This document shows positions 7,909 to 16,790 of a stretch of 60,135 bases of DNA, piece by piece. A program made the position numbers and the translations under genes. The notes under the pieces were generated by a model that did not search any database, was not told where the DNA came from, and saw only the letters and a list, made by a program, of their open reading frames with translations. Location: positions 1-60,135 of the forward strand of contig JAURJT010000023.1 in the NCBI GenBank assembly GCA_030832095.1. The letters run 5' to 3'. This DNA comes from Gammaproteobacteria bacterium (GTDB taxonomy: Bacteria; Pseudomonadota; Gammaproteobacteria; Burkholderiales; Burkholderiaceae_B). Position 1 is the first letter of the stretch. Every line of letters starts with the position of its first letter.

Positions 7909-8883
7909 TCAGTCAAATCGGATGGCGACTTTACCCAGCAAAGTATTTTGTTCGACGTATTGCTTGGCAGCGGGCAATTCATCGAAGGAAAACGTTCGAT
8001 CGATGACTGGGACGATGCGACCATCGGCAATGGCGGGCATGACGTCGCGCTCGAAGCCACGTTGAGCAAGCGCACGCATCGCCGTTGATAGGGGGGCATT
8101 CGAAAGCCCAAAAATCTGCAGGCGTTTGCCGTGTACCGGCTCAATATCGAGCCCAGTCAACATCTGCCCGTCAACATAGCCGACGACTGCCAGACGGCCG
8201 AAATCAGTGAGCACTCCAAGACACCCTGCAAAAGCGCTTCCGCCCACCAAATTCACCGCAAGTTTGGCACCGGCGCTGCCTGTAATCTTCAGCGCTTCTT
8301 CTGTAAAGTTTTCGCCACGCGTTTGGATGCCTGCATCGAGGCCAAGCGCCTTCAAGTGCGCAAGCTTTTCTGCAGATCCGGAGGTGCCGATGACCTTGGC
8401 ACCGCACATTTTTGCGATCTGTATCGCTGCGACACCGACGCCTGAAGATGCCCCGGCAATTAATACCCAGTCGCCGCGTTGCAGACCACCAAGTTGCAAT
8501 AGCGCCTCGTAGGCGGTGATGTAGGCGATCGGAATCACAGCGGCCTGTTCCCAGTTCAGGCATGCCGGAATCGGCGTGAGCAATGTTGACTCGACAACCA
8601 CGTATTCAGAAAAACACCCCTTGGCGCGAAACATGACGCGGTCGCCGACCGCAACCCCGGTGACATTGGCACCTATTGCTTCTACCTCACCGGCACCATC
8701 GACGCCCGCTGGGCGCCCGCCCTTGGCGCTATGAAGCTTAATGGCGCCCATGATGTCGCCGCGGTTGATGCTGGTGGCGCGCACCCGCACCAGCACCTGA
8801 TCAGGGCCGGGCGTAGGTATCGGCAACTCGCGCAGTTCAAGTTCTGTACCGTTCGGGGTCTTGTTGATCCAGTAAGATTTCAT
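7909..8883 (-). CDS. Zinc-lacking medium-chain dehydrogenase/quinone oxidoreductase-like protein
   Basis: NAD(P)H-dependent medium-chain reductase, 324 residues, nearest in type to quinone oxidoreductase. The catalytic GroES-like part (SINRGDIMG, GVDGAGEVEAIG) is followed by the Rossmann motif GASSGVGVAAIQIAK at about residues 149-163. The Cys cluster of structural-zinc alcohol dehydrogenases is absent. The ATG at 8883 is preferred over an in-frame TTG at 8901 because GGAGAA lies 10 bases upstream and the N-terminus (MKSYWINKTP) fits the family. It precedes the Bug gene on the same strand with a 59-base gap. Its substrate is unknown. Confidence 0.85.
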   Translation of the reverse strand: MKSYWINKTPNGTELELRELPIPTPGPDQVLVRVRATSINRGDIMGAIKLHSAKGGRPAGVDGAGEVEAIGANVTGVAVGDRVMFRAKGCFSEYVVVESTLLTPIPACLNWEQAAVIPIAYITAYEALLQLGGLQRGDWVLIAGASSGVGVAAIQIAKMCGAKVIGTSGSAEKLAHLKALGLDAGIQTRGENFTEEALKITGSAGAKLAVNLVGGSAFAGCLGVLTDFGRLAVVGYVDGQMLTGLDIEPVHGKRLQIFGLSNAPLSTAMRALAQRGFERDVMPAIADGRIVPVIDRTFSFDELPAAKQYVEQNTLLGKVAIRFD

Positions 8884-9050
8884 GAGACGTGTATTCTCCA
8901 AACATTCGACATAGGCCGCGGTTTTAATGCCGAGCCTCTAGGGCACGGTGTTATATGTTCTGCTAAACCAAGTACTCCATAAGAAAACAAGAGTTGCAGA
9001 AGTAAAAAGTAAAGTCTAGAAAGGTTAACACGCAGGTCTCTGATTCGAGT

Positions 9051-9863
9051 TCAACTCGCGCAACGAAACCCAATATTATGATGACCCGCTTTGGGATTGC
9101 GAGATAAGTTTCTGCCCCGTTGGGTGGTCGTGAGTTCGTCTTCGCTTGAATCATGCCCGCCACCGCGGGTCGAGCGAACTGGGCCGGGCGTTTGATTTTC
9201 TCTGCCATCGTCAGCGCTGTAGGGGTAGGGACGATAGGCGCTAGCTACCCACTCCCATTGATTGCCAGACAAGTCTAAAACTCCGTAAGGACTCGCCCCT
9301 TCTGGAAACGCGTCAACCGGTGCCGACGAGTTGTAGGCTGCGCCGTACAGTGCCCGCTTGTTGTTCGGCCTTAAATTGCCCCAAGGATATTGTCTGCCAT
9401 CTGTGCCGCGTGCGGCTTTTTCCCATTCTGCTTCTGTTGGTAAGCGCTTATTTAACCAAGTGCAGTAATCCCTAGCACCTACCCAACTCACTTCATTGAC
9501 TGGGTGCGTTGCGTAACCCATGTCTGCTTGCCATCGCGAGTTTTGTTGATGAATTCTGGCATCGCGATCATCGTCGTCGTAAAAGGATTCGCCTAGATGA
9601 TTTTTTAAGCCGCGCGCGTTCAGAAATTTTGCAAAATCAGCATTGCTGACGGGAAGCACATCAATCGAAAATGATTTCACAAAAACCCGGTGCTCTGGTT
9701 TTTCATCATCGGGCCCGTTGTTCGAGCCCATCACGAAATAGCCCTCTGGCACAAGAACCATCTTGTTGAACGAGTCAGCGCCCACGGCCGTTGTTTGGGC
9801 TTGGGTGCTGGCTGTGAAGGCAAACAGCGTTAGCAAAAAGAATAACGCTCTAGTGCTAGTCAT
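9051..9863 (-). CDS. Secreted SUMF1/FGE-fold protein lacking the catalytic cysteines
   Basis: Secreted 270-residue protein with a formylglycine-generating-enzyme (SUMF1) fold. After a signal peptide ending near TQA-QT come the family motifs: MVLVPEGYFVMGSN, the central RLPTEAEWEKAARG at about 145-155, YPWGN, and LDLSGNQWEWVAS. The region that carries the two copper-binding Cys in true FGE reads STRGGGHDSSED and contains none, so sulfatase activation is unlikely. Such proteins often serve as secreted binding or nonheme accessory domains. It is monocistronic. The same fold forms the C-terminal half of the EgtB encoded at 14488. Confidence 0.85.
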   Translation of the reverse strand: MTSTRALFFLLTLFAFTASTQAQTTAVGADSFNKMVLVPEGYFVMGSNNGPDDEKPEHRVFVKSFSIDVLPVSNADFAKFLNARGLKNHLGESFYDDDDRDARIHQQNSRWQADMGYATHPVNEVSWVGARDYCTWLNKRLPTEAEWEKAARGTDGRQYPWGNLRPNNKRALYGAAYNSSAPVDAFPEGASPYGVLDLSGNQWEWVASAYRPYPYSADDGRENQTPGPVRSTRGGGHDSSEDELTTTQRGRNLSRNPKAGHHNIGFRCAS

Positions 9864-10112
9864 ATTTGTTTAACCTGAAAACGACAGAGTGATATGCCTG
9901 GTCGAGAAAAGGAGTTTGACATCTAACCGTATATCATAAGGGTGTTTGCAGGGGTTTCAGCGATGGCTTTGTGTAATTTTTATGGATCGTAGATATTTGT
10001 ACCCTTGAAGCCGTTTGTAACCAGACTTGACACAACATTTTCTCTGGGCGGGAAGGAAGTCAATCTTTTTGGGTTACGCTGCTTATTCTCAAAAATAATT
10101 CTTGGAGTCAAT

Positions 10113-10496
10113 ATGTTTAGTCACGTCATGGTAGGTGCAAACGATTTAGAAGTATCGCGAAAATTCTATGACGCAGTTTTTGCTACCTTAGGCATTGCAC
10201 CGGGTGTCATTAACCGAGACATTCGCTACTTCTATCGCACGCCGACAGGTGTATTTTCGTTCACTATGCCGATTGATAACAAAGCCGCGACTCCGGCCAA
10301 CGGCGGTACGATCGGATTTGCCGCGCAATCGACAGAGCAGGTCGACGCGTTTCATGCTGCTGCTGTTGCGAATGGCGGTACAACCTGTGAAGATCCTCCT
10401 GGCTATCGCGAGGGCCCTGCCGGTAAGCTGTATTTGGCTTATGTGCGTGATCCAATCGGCAACAAACTTTGTGCGATGTTGAGAGTACCGAAGTAA
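10113..10496 (+). CDS. VOC-family (glyoxalase/bleomycin-resistance fold) protein
   Basis: Small metalloenzyme-fold protein of 127 residues. The ATG at 10113 has GGAG just upstream and starts the typical first strand (MFSHVMVGANDLEVSRKFYDAVF); longer in-frame starts add residues unlike the family. The paired beta-alpha-beta-beta-beta units end in the usual YVRDPIGNKLCAM. Family members include lyases, dioxygenases and antibiotic-binding proteins; the function here cannot be assigned. It is followed 146 bases later by a GST gene on the same strand, and both may take part in handling electrophiles. Confidence 0.85.
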   Translation: MFSHVMVGANDLEVSRKFYDAVFATLGIAPGVINRDIRYFYRTPTGVFSFTMPIDNKAATPANGGTIGFAAQSTEQVDAFHAAAVANGGTTCEDPPGYREGPAGKLYLAYVRDPIGNKLCAMLRVPK

Positions 10497-10642
10497 GCGT
10501 TGAGTGGGCGGCAGAGGAGTTTAAACATGCGCGCCCACGATGCTGCTTGATCGATTCTTTCAGTTGCCTCGTTTTCTGCTGGCTGAGAATTCAATCCGAA
10601 GCATCGCGATTGCGTAAAAATACCTTTCAAAGGAAATCATCT

Positions 10643-11254
10643 ATGCAACTGTATATCAGCCCAGGCTCGCCCTATGCGCGGATCGTACGCATCGTCGTTA
10701 TTGAAAAAAAGTTATCAGACAAAGTCGAAGTGATTGCGGCCAAGACCCGCACAACGGATAGCCCTTATTATCAAATCAATCCGTCTGGAAGGGTGCCGCA
10801 TCTAGTGTGTGATGATGGTCTCGCGCTAGAAGATTCGGCTCTGATCTGTTCTTACTTGGATGATCTTGAGGGGCAGCCGAGCTTTGCGCTTCCTATAGGT
10901 GAACAAGGTTTTGAAGCCAGACGTCTTGAGGCCCTTGTGCGCAGCACCCTGGATGGCTTGGCGGTACTGGGCCGAGAAAAGTGGCGACCGCTCAATGAGC
11001 AATCTCCTAAGATTGTTCTCCACGAAACTGAGCGCGCCAAGCGGCTCTTGACCTTGTGGGAGCAACAGATCAGTCACCCCTTGTTTCATGGTCAACTTAA
11101 CATGGTGCAAATCGTGTTTGGCTGTACCTTAGGGTTTGCGGACTTGATCCCTGAGTTCTCATGGCGATCGAATTATCCTAAGCTCAATAGCTGGTTTGAA
11201 GCGATCTCAGCAAGACAGTCATTTTTAGAGACCAGGCCTCCGGCGCCTAAGTGA
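10643..11254 (+). CDS. Glutathione S-transferase family protein
   Basis: Cytosolic glutathione transferase-like protein of 203 residues. The N-terminal thioredoxin-like domain begins MQLYISPGSPYARIVRIV, with a Ser/Pro active-site region and the glutathione-binding NPSGRVPHLV and LEDSALICSYL segments. The all-helical C-terminal domain follows and ends in the conserved PKLNSWFEAISARQSF. The ATG at 10643 has AAAGGAAA upstream; an in-frame extension to 10469 overlaps the preceding gene and is not GST-like. It converges on the DehI-like gene with only 6 bases between the stop codons. Confidence 0.9.
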   Translation: MQLYISPGSPYARIVRIVVIEKKLSDKVEVIAAKTRTTDSPYYQINPSGRVPHLVCDDGLALEDSALICSYLDDLEGQPSFALPIGEQGFEARRLEALVRSTLDGLAVLGREKWRPLNEQSPKIVLHETERAKRLLTLWEQQISHPLFHGQLNMVQIVFGCTLGFADLIPEFSWRSNYPKLNSWFEAISARQSFLETRPPAPK

Positions 11255-11260
11255 TGCTGT

Positions 11261-12070
11261 TTAGTGCAGGGGAAGCAGTCTCTGCACCGCGACGCACACG
11301 GGCGTTAGATCAGGGATGATTAAGCGCGTGAAGCGCTCAAGCGCGGGTCGCATCTCAGCGACGTTGGATGGCGCAGGGTCAAGCGCGGGCAGCAGGTTTA
11401 AGGCTTCGCGCTCTGCCGCACGGCAGGTGCTCTCACGGGCTGCCCGCATTACTGAGGGATGGTAGAGCGCCTCAAGCCACTGAGGAAATGTATCTGTCAA
11501 CGCGGGCCAACGGGCAAGTTCGAGATAGAGGCTGGGAATAATTCCGCCTTGCGCACCCTCGTGGCGCGCTGCGAGGGCGCGAATAGCGCCAGCAAGCTTT
11601 GGATCTAAGGTGTCGATGCGAGGCAAGGGTGCCATAGGGGCCACCGTCGCGGGAGTCGGCGCCGCCGAAAGAACGTGTGCACTATGATTGACGCCTTCGA
11701 GACGCAAGCGTAGCGCCGTCAAGACGATAATGTTGGTGCTGTTGCCGCGCACGTAGTCGGCCATCATGGCTTGAAAGGCGGTTAACTCAACGCCACCGAC
11801 GCCAGCAGTCTGCCATGCCTCAGGGGGCACGGCGGGTAGCGCGGGGAGCTCAATCGCAGCAATCAGGCGCTGACGCGCAGCTACCAATTCTTGGGAGGCC
11901 ACGATTGGACGCACACCTTTCCACGCCCATTCGATGACACTCGGTAAGGCCGCAAAGTGGCGCCAGATTAGGTTGACCATCGACAAACCTGACACGGCCC
12001 GAATATCAGCGTAGATTGCCGCGATTTCGGGCGTGGCATTCAACGGATGGACTTCGGGAAAGTTTGTCAT
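11261..12070 (-). CDS. DehI-like two-repeat protein (halocarboxylic acid dehalogenase family)
   Basis: A 269-residue helical protein that I match to the DehI family (cofactor-independent D,L-haloacid dehalogenases). Two weakly similar halves are visible: PEIAAIYADIRA to VNLIWRHFAALP and W-W near 18-55, and PKLAGAIRALAARHE to LYLELARWPALTDTFPQWL near 158-205. The YVRGNSTNIIVLTAL segment resembles the NYGN segment of DehI. I cannot align the catalytic Asp of DehI confidently, and it appears not to be conserved, so dehalogenation is uncertain. It is last in the leftward operon HIBADH-SDR-CMD-DehI-like, which suggests a role in degrading a small carboxylic acid. Confidence 0.6.
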   Translation of the reverse strand: MTNFPEVHPLNATPEIAAIYADIRAVSGLSMVNLIWRHFAALPSVIEWAWKGVRPIVASQELVAARQRLIAAIELPALPAVPPEAWQTAGVGGVELTAFQAMMADYVRGNSTNIIVLTALRLRLEGVNHSAHVLSAAPTPATVAPMAPLPRIDTLDPKLAGAIRALAARHEGAQGGIIPSLYLELARWPALTDTFPQWLEALYHPSVMRAARESTCRAAEREALNLLPALDPAPSNVAEMRPALERFTRLIIPDLTPVCVAVQRLLPLH

Positions 12071-12123
12071 TGAGTCAGTATTGATCGTTGGTCAGCCTTC
12101 AAAAGCATAAATAAAGCTCGCGC

Positions 12124-12537
12124 TTAAGCCGCGCGCTGATCAAGTACTTCTTTCGCGACGCGCGAGGCTTCAAGCGCAGCAGGCCAGCCGCAATACGCAG
12201 ACGAGTGAATCAAAATTTCTTGTAACTCAGCTTTGGTCCAGCCGTTGTTCAGTGCGCCATTGATGTGCACAGCGAGTTCGGTGGTTCTGCCCAGAGCAAT
12301 CAAGATGCTGACAGTGACTAGGCTACGTGATTTAACGTCGAGCCCTGGGCGTCCCCAGACCGCACCCCAAGCCAGCCCCATGACAGTCTCTTGAAGCGGT
12401 TGAAGAAATGTATCTTCTTTTGCTTTTTTCAATGAACGATCAACGTGCGCGTCACCCAAGGTGGCGCGACGCATACGCTCGCCTAAGGCAAGTGTTTCGG
12501 CTGAAATGAGTTCAACGGGCTTTGAAGAATTTGTCAT
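12124..12537 (-). CDS. Carboxymuconolactone decarboxylase family protein
   Basis: Small all-helical protein of 137 residues in the CMD/AhpD superfamily. Recognisable parts are GLAWGAVWGRPGLDVKSRSLVTVSILIALGRTTELAVHI and the C-terminal ILIHSSAYCGWPAALEASR, which carries a single Cys where AhpD-type peroxidase members have CxxC. It is therefore more likely a decarboxylase/lactonase-type member than a peroxidase. The start ATG has a GGAT Shine-Dalgarno-like sequence. It lies between the SDR and DehI-like genes in a catabolic operon. Confidence 0.85.
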   Translation of the reverse strand: MTNSSKPVELISAETLALGERMRRATLGDAHVDRSLKKAKEDTFLQPLQETVMGLAWGAVWGRPGLDVKSRSLVTVSILIALGRTTELAVHINGALNNGWTKAELQEILIHSSAYCGWPAALEASRVAKEVLDQRAA

Positions 12538-12621
12538 GTCTAATCCTATTTGAATGATTTAAGTGGAAGATAAATGTTTTAACCAAATGCGCCGAAATCC
12601 TCTCCGTTCAGGGGAAGGATG

Positions 12622-13431
12622 TCAACGCGGAAGATTGACCAGGCCGGCGCCATCAACAGGCAGTTCGACACCAGAAATAAATTGCGCCTCGTCAGACGCT
12701 AAAAACAAGGCAGCATTGGCAACGTCCCAGCCTGATCCCATGCGATTGCGTAACGGGACTCTGACATTGCGCTCAGCAACGACTTGTTCGCGTGTCTTGC
12801 CAAACACAGTTGCGCGCGTATCGACTGCCATCGGCGTATCCATCAGGCCTGGCAAAATTGTGTTCGCACGGATGCCATACTCAGCGTTTTCGATTGCTAG
12901 TTGTTTGGTGTAGACAATCAAGGCGGCTTTGGTCGCTTTGTAAGCTACCCAGGGATAGCGCTGATAGGCCGAGATCGAGGAAATATTAATGATGACGCCA
13001 GACTGCTGTTCGCGCATGATCGGTAACACGTGTTTGCAAGCCATCACGCAGCCTCGCAAATTGACATTGGTGATCAGATCAAAGGCTTCTTCGGTAATTT
13101 CGGTGGGGCTGCCGTCGTTGCCGGCAACGCTGATGCCCACGTTGTAATGCAAGATATCGATTCGACCCCACTTCTGTTTGGCAAAAGCGATTGCGGCAGC
13201 GAGATCACTTTCTTTACACACATCTGCTTCATACGGGATGATTTCTAAGGCGCCATAGTCGTCAGTCGCAATTTTGCAGGTCTCTGCCGCTGAGGCAAGG
13301 CTACGATCCACCGCTAAGATGCGCGCGCCTTCTTGCGCAAAACGTAATACGGTTGCGCGACCATTACCAGTTGTCATCCCCGGACTTTGTCCCGCGCCAA
13401 TGATGACGGCAATCTTGTCTTTGAGTCTCAT
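12622..13431 (-). CDS. SDR-family oxidoreductase with extended glycine motif
   Basis: Short-chain dehydrogenase of 269 residues. The cofactor loop is longer than the classical TGxxxGIG and reads GAGQSPGMTTGNGRA (12-26). The catalytic Ser lies in NISSISAYQ, and the Tyr/Lys pair is YKATK in the usual position. The final PVDGAGLVNLPR replaces the usual DGG end. The start ATG has AAGGAATAA upstream. The gene sits between a hydroxyisobutyrate-dehydrogenase-like gene and a CMD gene, so it probably oxidises a hydroxy intermediate of the same unknown pathway. Confidence 0.9.
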   Translation of the reverse strand: MRLKDKIAVIIGAGQSPGMTTGNGRATVLRFAQEGARILAVDRSLASAAETCKIATDDYGALEIIPYEADVCKESDLAAAIAFAKQKWGRIDILHYNVGISVAGNDGSPTEITEEAFDLITNVNLRGCVMACKHVLPIMREQQSGVIINISSISAYQRYPWVAYKATKAALIVYTKQLAIENAEYGIRANTILPGLMDTPMAVDTRATVFGKTREQVVAERNVRVPLRNRMGSGWDVANAALFLASDEAQFISGVELPVDGAGLVNLPR

Positions 13432-13480
13432 TTTTATTCCTTATTTTTAACGCGAATTACCTGATCTTTCAGTCTCACGC

Positions 13481-14395
13481 TTAATCCTTTTTCTTGCTGC
13501 GTACCACCACACCCGCCCATTTCTCGTAATGCTGGATCAGCGTAGTGAAATCAAGATCGGCGCCACCTTGGGTCACGGCAAACTCCCAAACCTGACGAGT
13601 ATTGTTTGCTACCCACATCGGCACTTTGAGCTCTTCAGCCTCGATCAGAGCCAGTGAGATGTCTTTATGCATGGTGTGTGTTGAGGCGCCATAATCAAAG
13701 GTACCCGGTAAAACGGATTTTGGCACTTTGTCGGTCGTTGCGCTGTTGCGTCCTGTGCTCGCGTTAATCACGTTGACCATGAGGTCGGCATCCAGACCGG
13801 CTTTGGCACCGAGTACCAACGCTTCGAAGGCCGAGGCCATATTAGTGGCAGAGATCATATTGTTGACTAGCTTCATCATCTGCGCCATGCCCGGCTCTCG
13901 GCCAATGTCAAAGACACTTTTACCGATTAGGTTCAAGACCCCGCGAACGCTTTCGATCACGGGTGGGTCACCAGCCACCAGGACCGCGAGTGTGCCGTTG
14001 TCGGCGCCTCGTGGTCCGCCGCTGACGGGGCAGTCTAAAACGCTGATGTTTTTAGTTGCCAAAGTCTTTGCGATATCGATGACAGGGCTGCGACCAATGG
14101 TTGAGGTTTCGATGTAGACCTTAATCTTTTTGCCATGAATCACGCCCTCTGCACCATAGGCAACAGCTTGACTGACTTCGATATCGGGCAGGCAGGCAAA
14201 CACGACTTCTACGGCATCAGCGATTGATTTGGGATTGGTGTGAACAACGACGTCCCATTGAGCAAAGGCGGCGATTTTGGCAGGATCGACATCACAGACG
14301 TGCAGTTTGATCCCCGCCTGGGCGAGTCGACGTGCGATACCACCTCCCATGGCACCGAGTCCGATAAATCCAATTGCTGCTTGTTCGAGCGCCAT
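13481..14395 (-). CDS. 3-hydroxyisobutyrate dehydrogenase-like NAD(P)-dependent oxidoreductase
   Basis: Beta-hydroxyacid dehydrogenase of 304 residues. The N-terminal Rossmann motif is GFIGLGAMGGGIARRLAQAG (about 9-28). The substrate-binding motif is DCPVSGGPRGADNGTLAVLVAG, and the catalytic Lys lies in MKLVNNMISA of the C-terminal helical domain. Family members reduce or oxidise 3-hydroxyisobutyrate, tartronate semialdehyde or similar acids. It is the first gene of the leftward four-gene operon and has GGAGAACAAG directly before its ATG, so it is probably well translated. The exact substrate is not resolved. Confidence 0.9.
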   Translation of the reverse strand: MALEQAAIGFIGLGAMGGGIARRLAQAGIKLHVCDVDPAKIAAFAQWDVVVHTNPKSIADAVEVVFACLPDIEVSQAVAYGAEGVIHGKKIKVYIETSTIGRSPVIDIAKTLATKNISVLDCPVSGGPRGADNGTLAVLVAGDPPVIESVRGVLNLIGKSVFDIGREPGMAQMMKLVNNMISATNMASAFEALVLGAKAGLDADLMVNVINASTGRNSATTDKVPKSVLPGTFDYGASTHTMHKDISLALIEAEELKVPMWVANNTRQVWEFAVTQGGADLDFTTLIQHYEKWAGVVVRSKKKD

Positions 14396-14487
14396 CTTGT
14401 TCTCCGAGTAGTCTGCTTTTTTGTAGACCTGTTATTTACCGTTCTTCTCAAGGGTAACGGTGTAGATATTATAGAGAGAAGGCGGGC

Positions 14488-15759
14488 CTACCGCTGTTGA
14501 GGCTGAGTATCTTTTGCAAGTCTCAGGCCAGTCAGTTGCCAACGTGCATGCGTCGGGAAAAAATTGCGATATGTGATGCGCGAATGACCAGAGGGTGTGT
14601 AAGCCGAGCTGCCTCGCAGCACCATTTGATTGATCATAAACTTGCCGTTGTACTCGCCAGCGACGCCACCCCAAGGCTTGTAGCCAGGGTAGGGGTTGTA
14701 GCTGCTGCTTGTCCATTGCCACACCCTGCCAAATAAGTCTGTTGCCTGTTGTTGTGCAGCAAAGGCTTCCCACTCAAATTCAGTTGGCAGGCGCGCACCT
14801 GCATACTGTTCAATGTTTTTAGAGGCCCAACGCGCAAAGGCTTCAGCTTCGAAATAACTGACGTGGGTAACTGCGTCTTGCGCAGTCAGGGGGCGTTGAC
14901 CGTGAAGTGAAAATTGACAACACGAGCCGTCGGGTTGAGGCGTCCAATACAGGGGGGCAGAAATGTTTTCTGCTTTTACCCAGGCCCACCCTGCATCTAA
15001 CCACCATTCGGCGTCTTGGTAGCCCTTATCCTTGATAAACAGCAGCCAGTCGGCGTTTGTGACCAGCGTACTACCAAGTGCGTGAGCAGAGTTAAATACA
15101 GTATGCCTTGGGCCTTCATTATCAAAATGAAACGCAGCACCCCGGTGCCCAATTTCGACTAGGCCAGATTTTCCTTCAAGCCATTTAAATTCTTCGTGAG
15201 ATGCGGTAGATTGCTGATCGTTCAAAAAATAAGATGGCAGCAAAGAGCTACTAGAAAAAAGGTGCTGAATATCGGTTAACAAAAGCTCTTGGTGTTGCTG
15301 CTCGTGGTTGATCCCAAGCTGAATCAACCATTGAACTTCAGCGACAGGATTGTCTTTGAGCAAGGCGTTGATGCGAACATCAATATTTTTACGCCATTCA
15401 TAGACCTCTGCTAAGGTTGGCCTTGTGAGCAACCCGCGCTGATTGCGCGGATGCTTATCCCCAACGCCGTTGTAATAGCTATTGAACAAGACGGCAACTT
15501 GCGGATTCCAAAATTTAAAATTGTTTTCGTACTGCTTAAGAATCATGACTTCATAAAACCAAGTCACATGAGCCAGATGCCACTTGGCAGGGCTGGCGTC
15601 TGGCATCGACTGAGCCTGACAATCTTCTGGGCTAAGTGACGCAACTAAGCCTGTTGAATAGAGCCGTGACGCATTGAATTGCGCTAAAAGACTTGCGACT
15701 GAAGCATCGATATTTTGTGGATTACTTGGCATAAATGACCGCAAAGTATTGTTGAGCAT
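14488..15759 (-). CDS. egtB: Ergothioneine biosynthesis sulfoxide synthase EgtB
   Basis: Nonheme iron enzyme that couples hercynine (trimethylhistidine) to a thiol donor and O2 to form the sulfoxide precursor of ergothioneine. The N-terminal DinB-like domain shows KWHLAHVTWF and the iron-binding HEQQHQE (His pair). The C-terminal FGE-type domain shows RLPTEFEWEAF, GRVWQWTSSSY and a TYRNFFPTHARWQLTGLRLA end typical of proteobacterial EgtB. The protein has 423 residues from the ATG at 15759; an internal ATG at 15732 would give 414. Both starts overlap the 3' end of egtD, so the two genes are coupled. Whether it uses cysteine or gamma-glutamylcysteine is not determinable here. Confidence 0.93.
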   Translation of the reverse strand: MLNNTLRSFMPSNPQNIDASVASLLAQFNASRLYSTGLVASLSPEDCQAQSMPDASPAKWHLAHVTWFYEVMILKQYENNFKFWNPQVAVLFNSYYNGVGDKHPRNQRGLLTRPTLAEVYEWRKNIDVRINALLKDNPVAEVQWLIQLGINHEQQHQELLLTDIQHLFSSSSLLPSYFLNDQQSTASHEEFKWLEGKSGLVEIGHRGAAFHFDNEGPRHTVFNSAHALGSTLVTNADWLLFIKDKGYQDAEWWLDAGWAWVKAENISAPLYWTPQPDGSCCQFSLHGQRPLTAQDAVTHVSYFEAEAFARWASKNIEQYAGARLPTEFEWEAFAAQQQATDLFGRVWQWTSSSYNPYPGYKPWGGVAGEYNGKFMINQMVLRGSSAYTPSGHSRITYRNFFPTHARWQLTGLRLAKDTQPQQR

Positions 15760-16672
15760 CTGTCCAAATTTTTAACGACTGAAAGCCCGCGCGATTCAAT
15801 AACTGTTGTATCGAAGCGATTGAATATTTATGAGAATTTTCAGTATGGATCAGCTCGCCTTGTTTGAATAGCCGCTGTTTGCCACCCCATGTCACGGACG
15901 TATCGCGCAGTGCTTCAAGATATAGCTCGACTCGTTCTTTTGAGTGGTTGATCATCACCTTATGACTAAAGTGACTGACATCAAAATTTGAGTCAATGAT
16001 GGCATTGACCGAGCGCAGGATATTCAAATTGAACGCAGCGGTGATTTTTAGAGGGTCGTCATAGGCCGCCTGTAACACATCATCTGCCTTCATGAGGTCA
16101 ACCCCAAGTAGCAAACCGCCGCCTAGCGCTTCGCGTTTGATTTGTGCCAGTAGGGCTTGGGCCTCAGTCGGTAGAAAATTACCAATGCTTGAGCCTGGAT
16201 AGAAAAAGGTTCTTGGTGTTTGACTGATCGTCGTCGGAAGTTTCAGTGTTTGTGAAAAATCCATACCAATCCCGTACATGGGGATATCAGTATGCTGGCT
16301 TTGTAGTTTTTCTAAAGCATCTTTTAAGTAGTCAACCGAAAAGTCGATTGCCACGTACGACGCTGGTTTCATCGATTCGAACAGAAGGGCAGCCTTCTTG
16401 CAATCCCCTGCGCCCAAATCAATTAAAACGGGATCTGGTCCGATGGCAGCAGCAATTTCACTTGTATATTGCGTCAGCAAACCTGTTTCAACGGCGGTTG
16501 GATAGTATTCTGGTACGAGTGTGATGGCAGTAAAAAGGTGAGCACCTAACGCGTCGTATAGAAACTTAGGAGAGATCGATGCCTGCTCGGCCAATAAGCC
16601 AGCCTCAATCTCAGAAAACAGAGCAGAGGATTGAATGACTTGGTGACTTTCAAGAAAAACGGGTTTTTGCAT
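15722..16672 (-). CDS. egtD: L-histidine N-alpha-methyltransferase EgtD
   Basis: SAM-dependent enzyme that trimethylates the alpha-amino group of histidine to hercynine, the first step of ergothioneine synthesis. It has 316 residues, the family length. Visible signatures are SPKFLYDALGAHLFTAIT near the N-terminus, the SAM motif LIDLGAGDCKKA, FFYPGSSIGNF, GVDLMKADD, and the substrate-binding TENSHKYS close to the end. It is upstream of egtB, which overlaps its last bases. It is divergent from the DUF427 gene across a 118-base gap that must hold both promoters. No egtA, egtC or egtE is nearby. Confidence 0.95.
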   Translation of the reverse strand: MQKPVFLESHQVIQSSALFSEIEAGLLAEQASISPKFLYDALGAHLFTAITLVPEYYPTAVETGLLTQYTSEIAAAIGPDPVLIDLGAGDCKKAALLFESMKPASYVAIDFSVDYLKDALEKLQSQHTDIPMYGIGMDFSQTLKLPTTISQTPRTFFYPGSSIGNFLPTEAQALLAQIKREALGGGLLLGVDLMKADDVLQAAYDDPLKITAAFNLNILRSVNAIIDSNFDVSHFSHKVMINHSKERVELYLEALRDTSVTWGGKQRLFKQGELIHTENSHKYSIASIQQLLNRAGFQSLKIWTDAQQYFAVIYAK

Positions 16673-16790
16673 GACTAACGGATGCCCTTAGCGAGTCTAA
16701 GCGGACTGTATAACATGAGATAACATGGGATTACCTGTCACGCATGACAATCAGACTAGGCCTATTTTTCGGCCATCTTTGGAGAAATAC

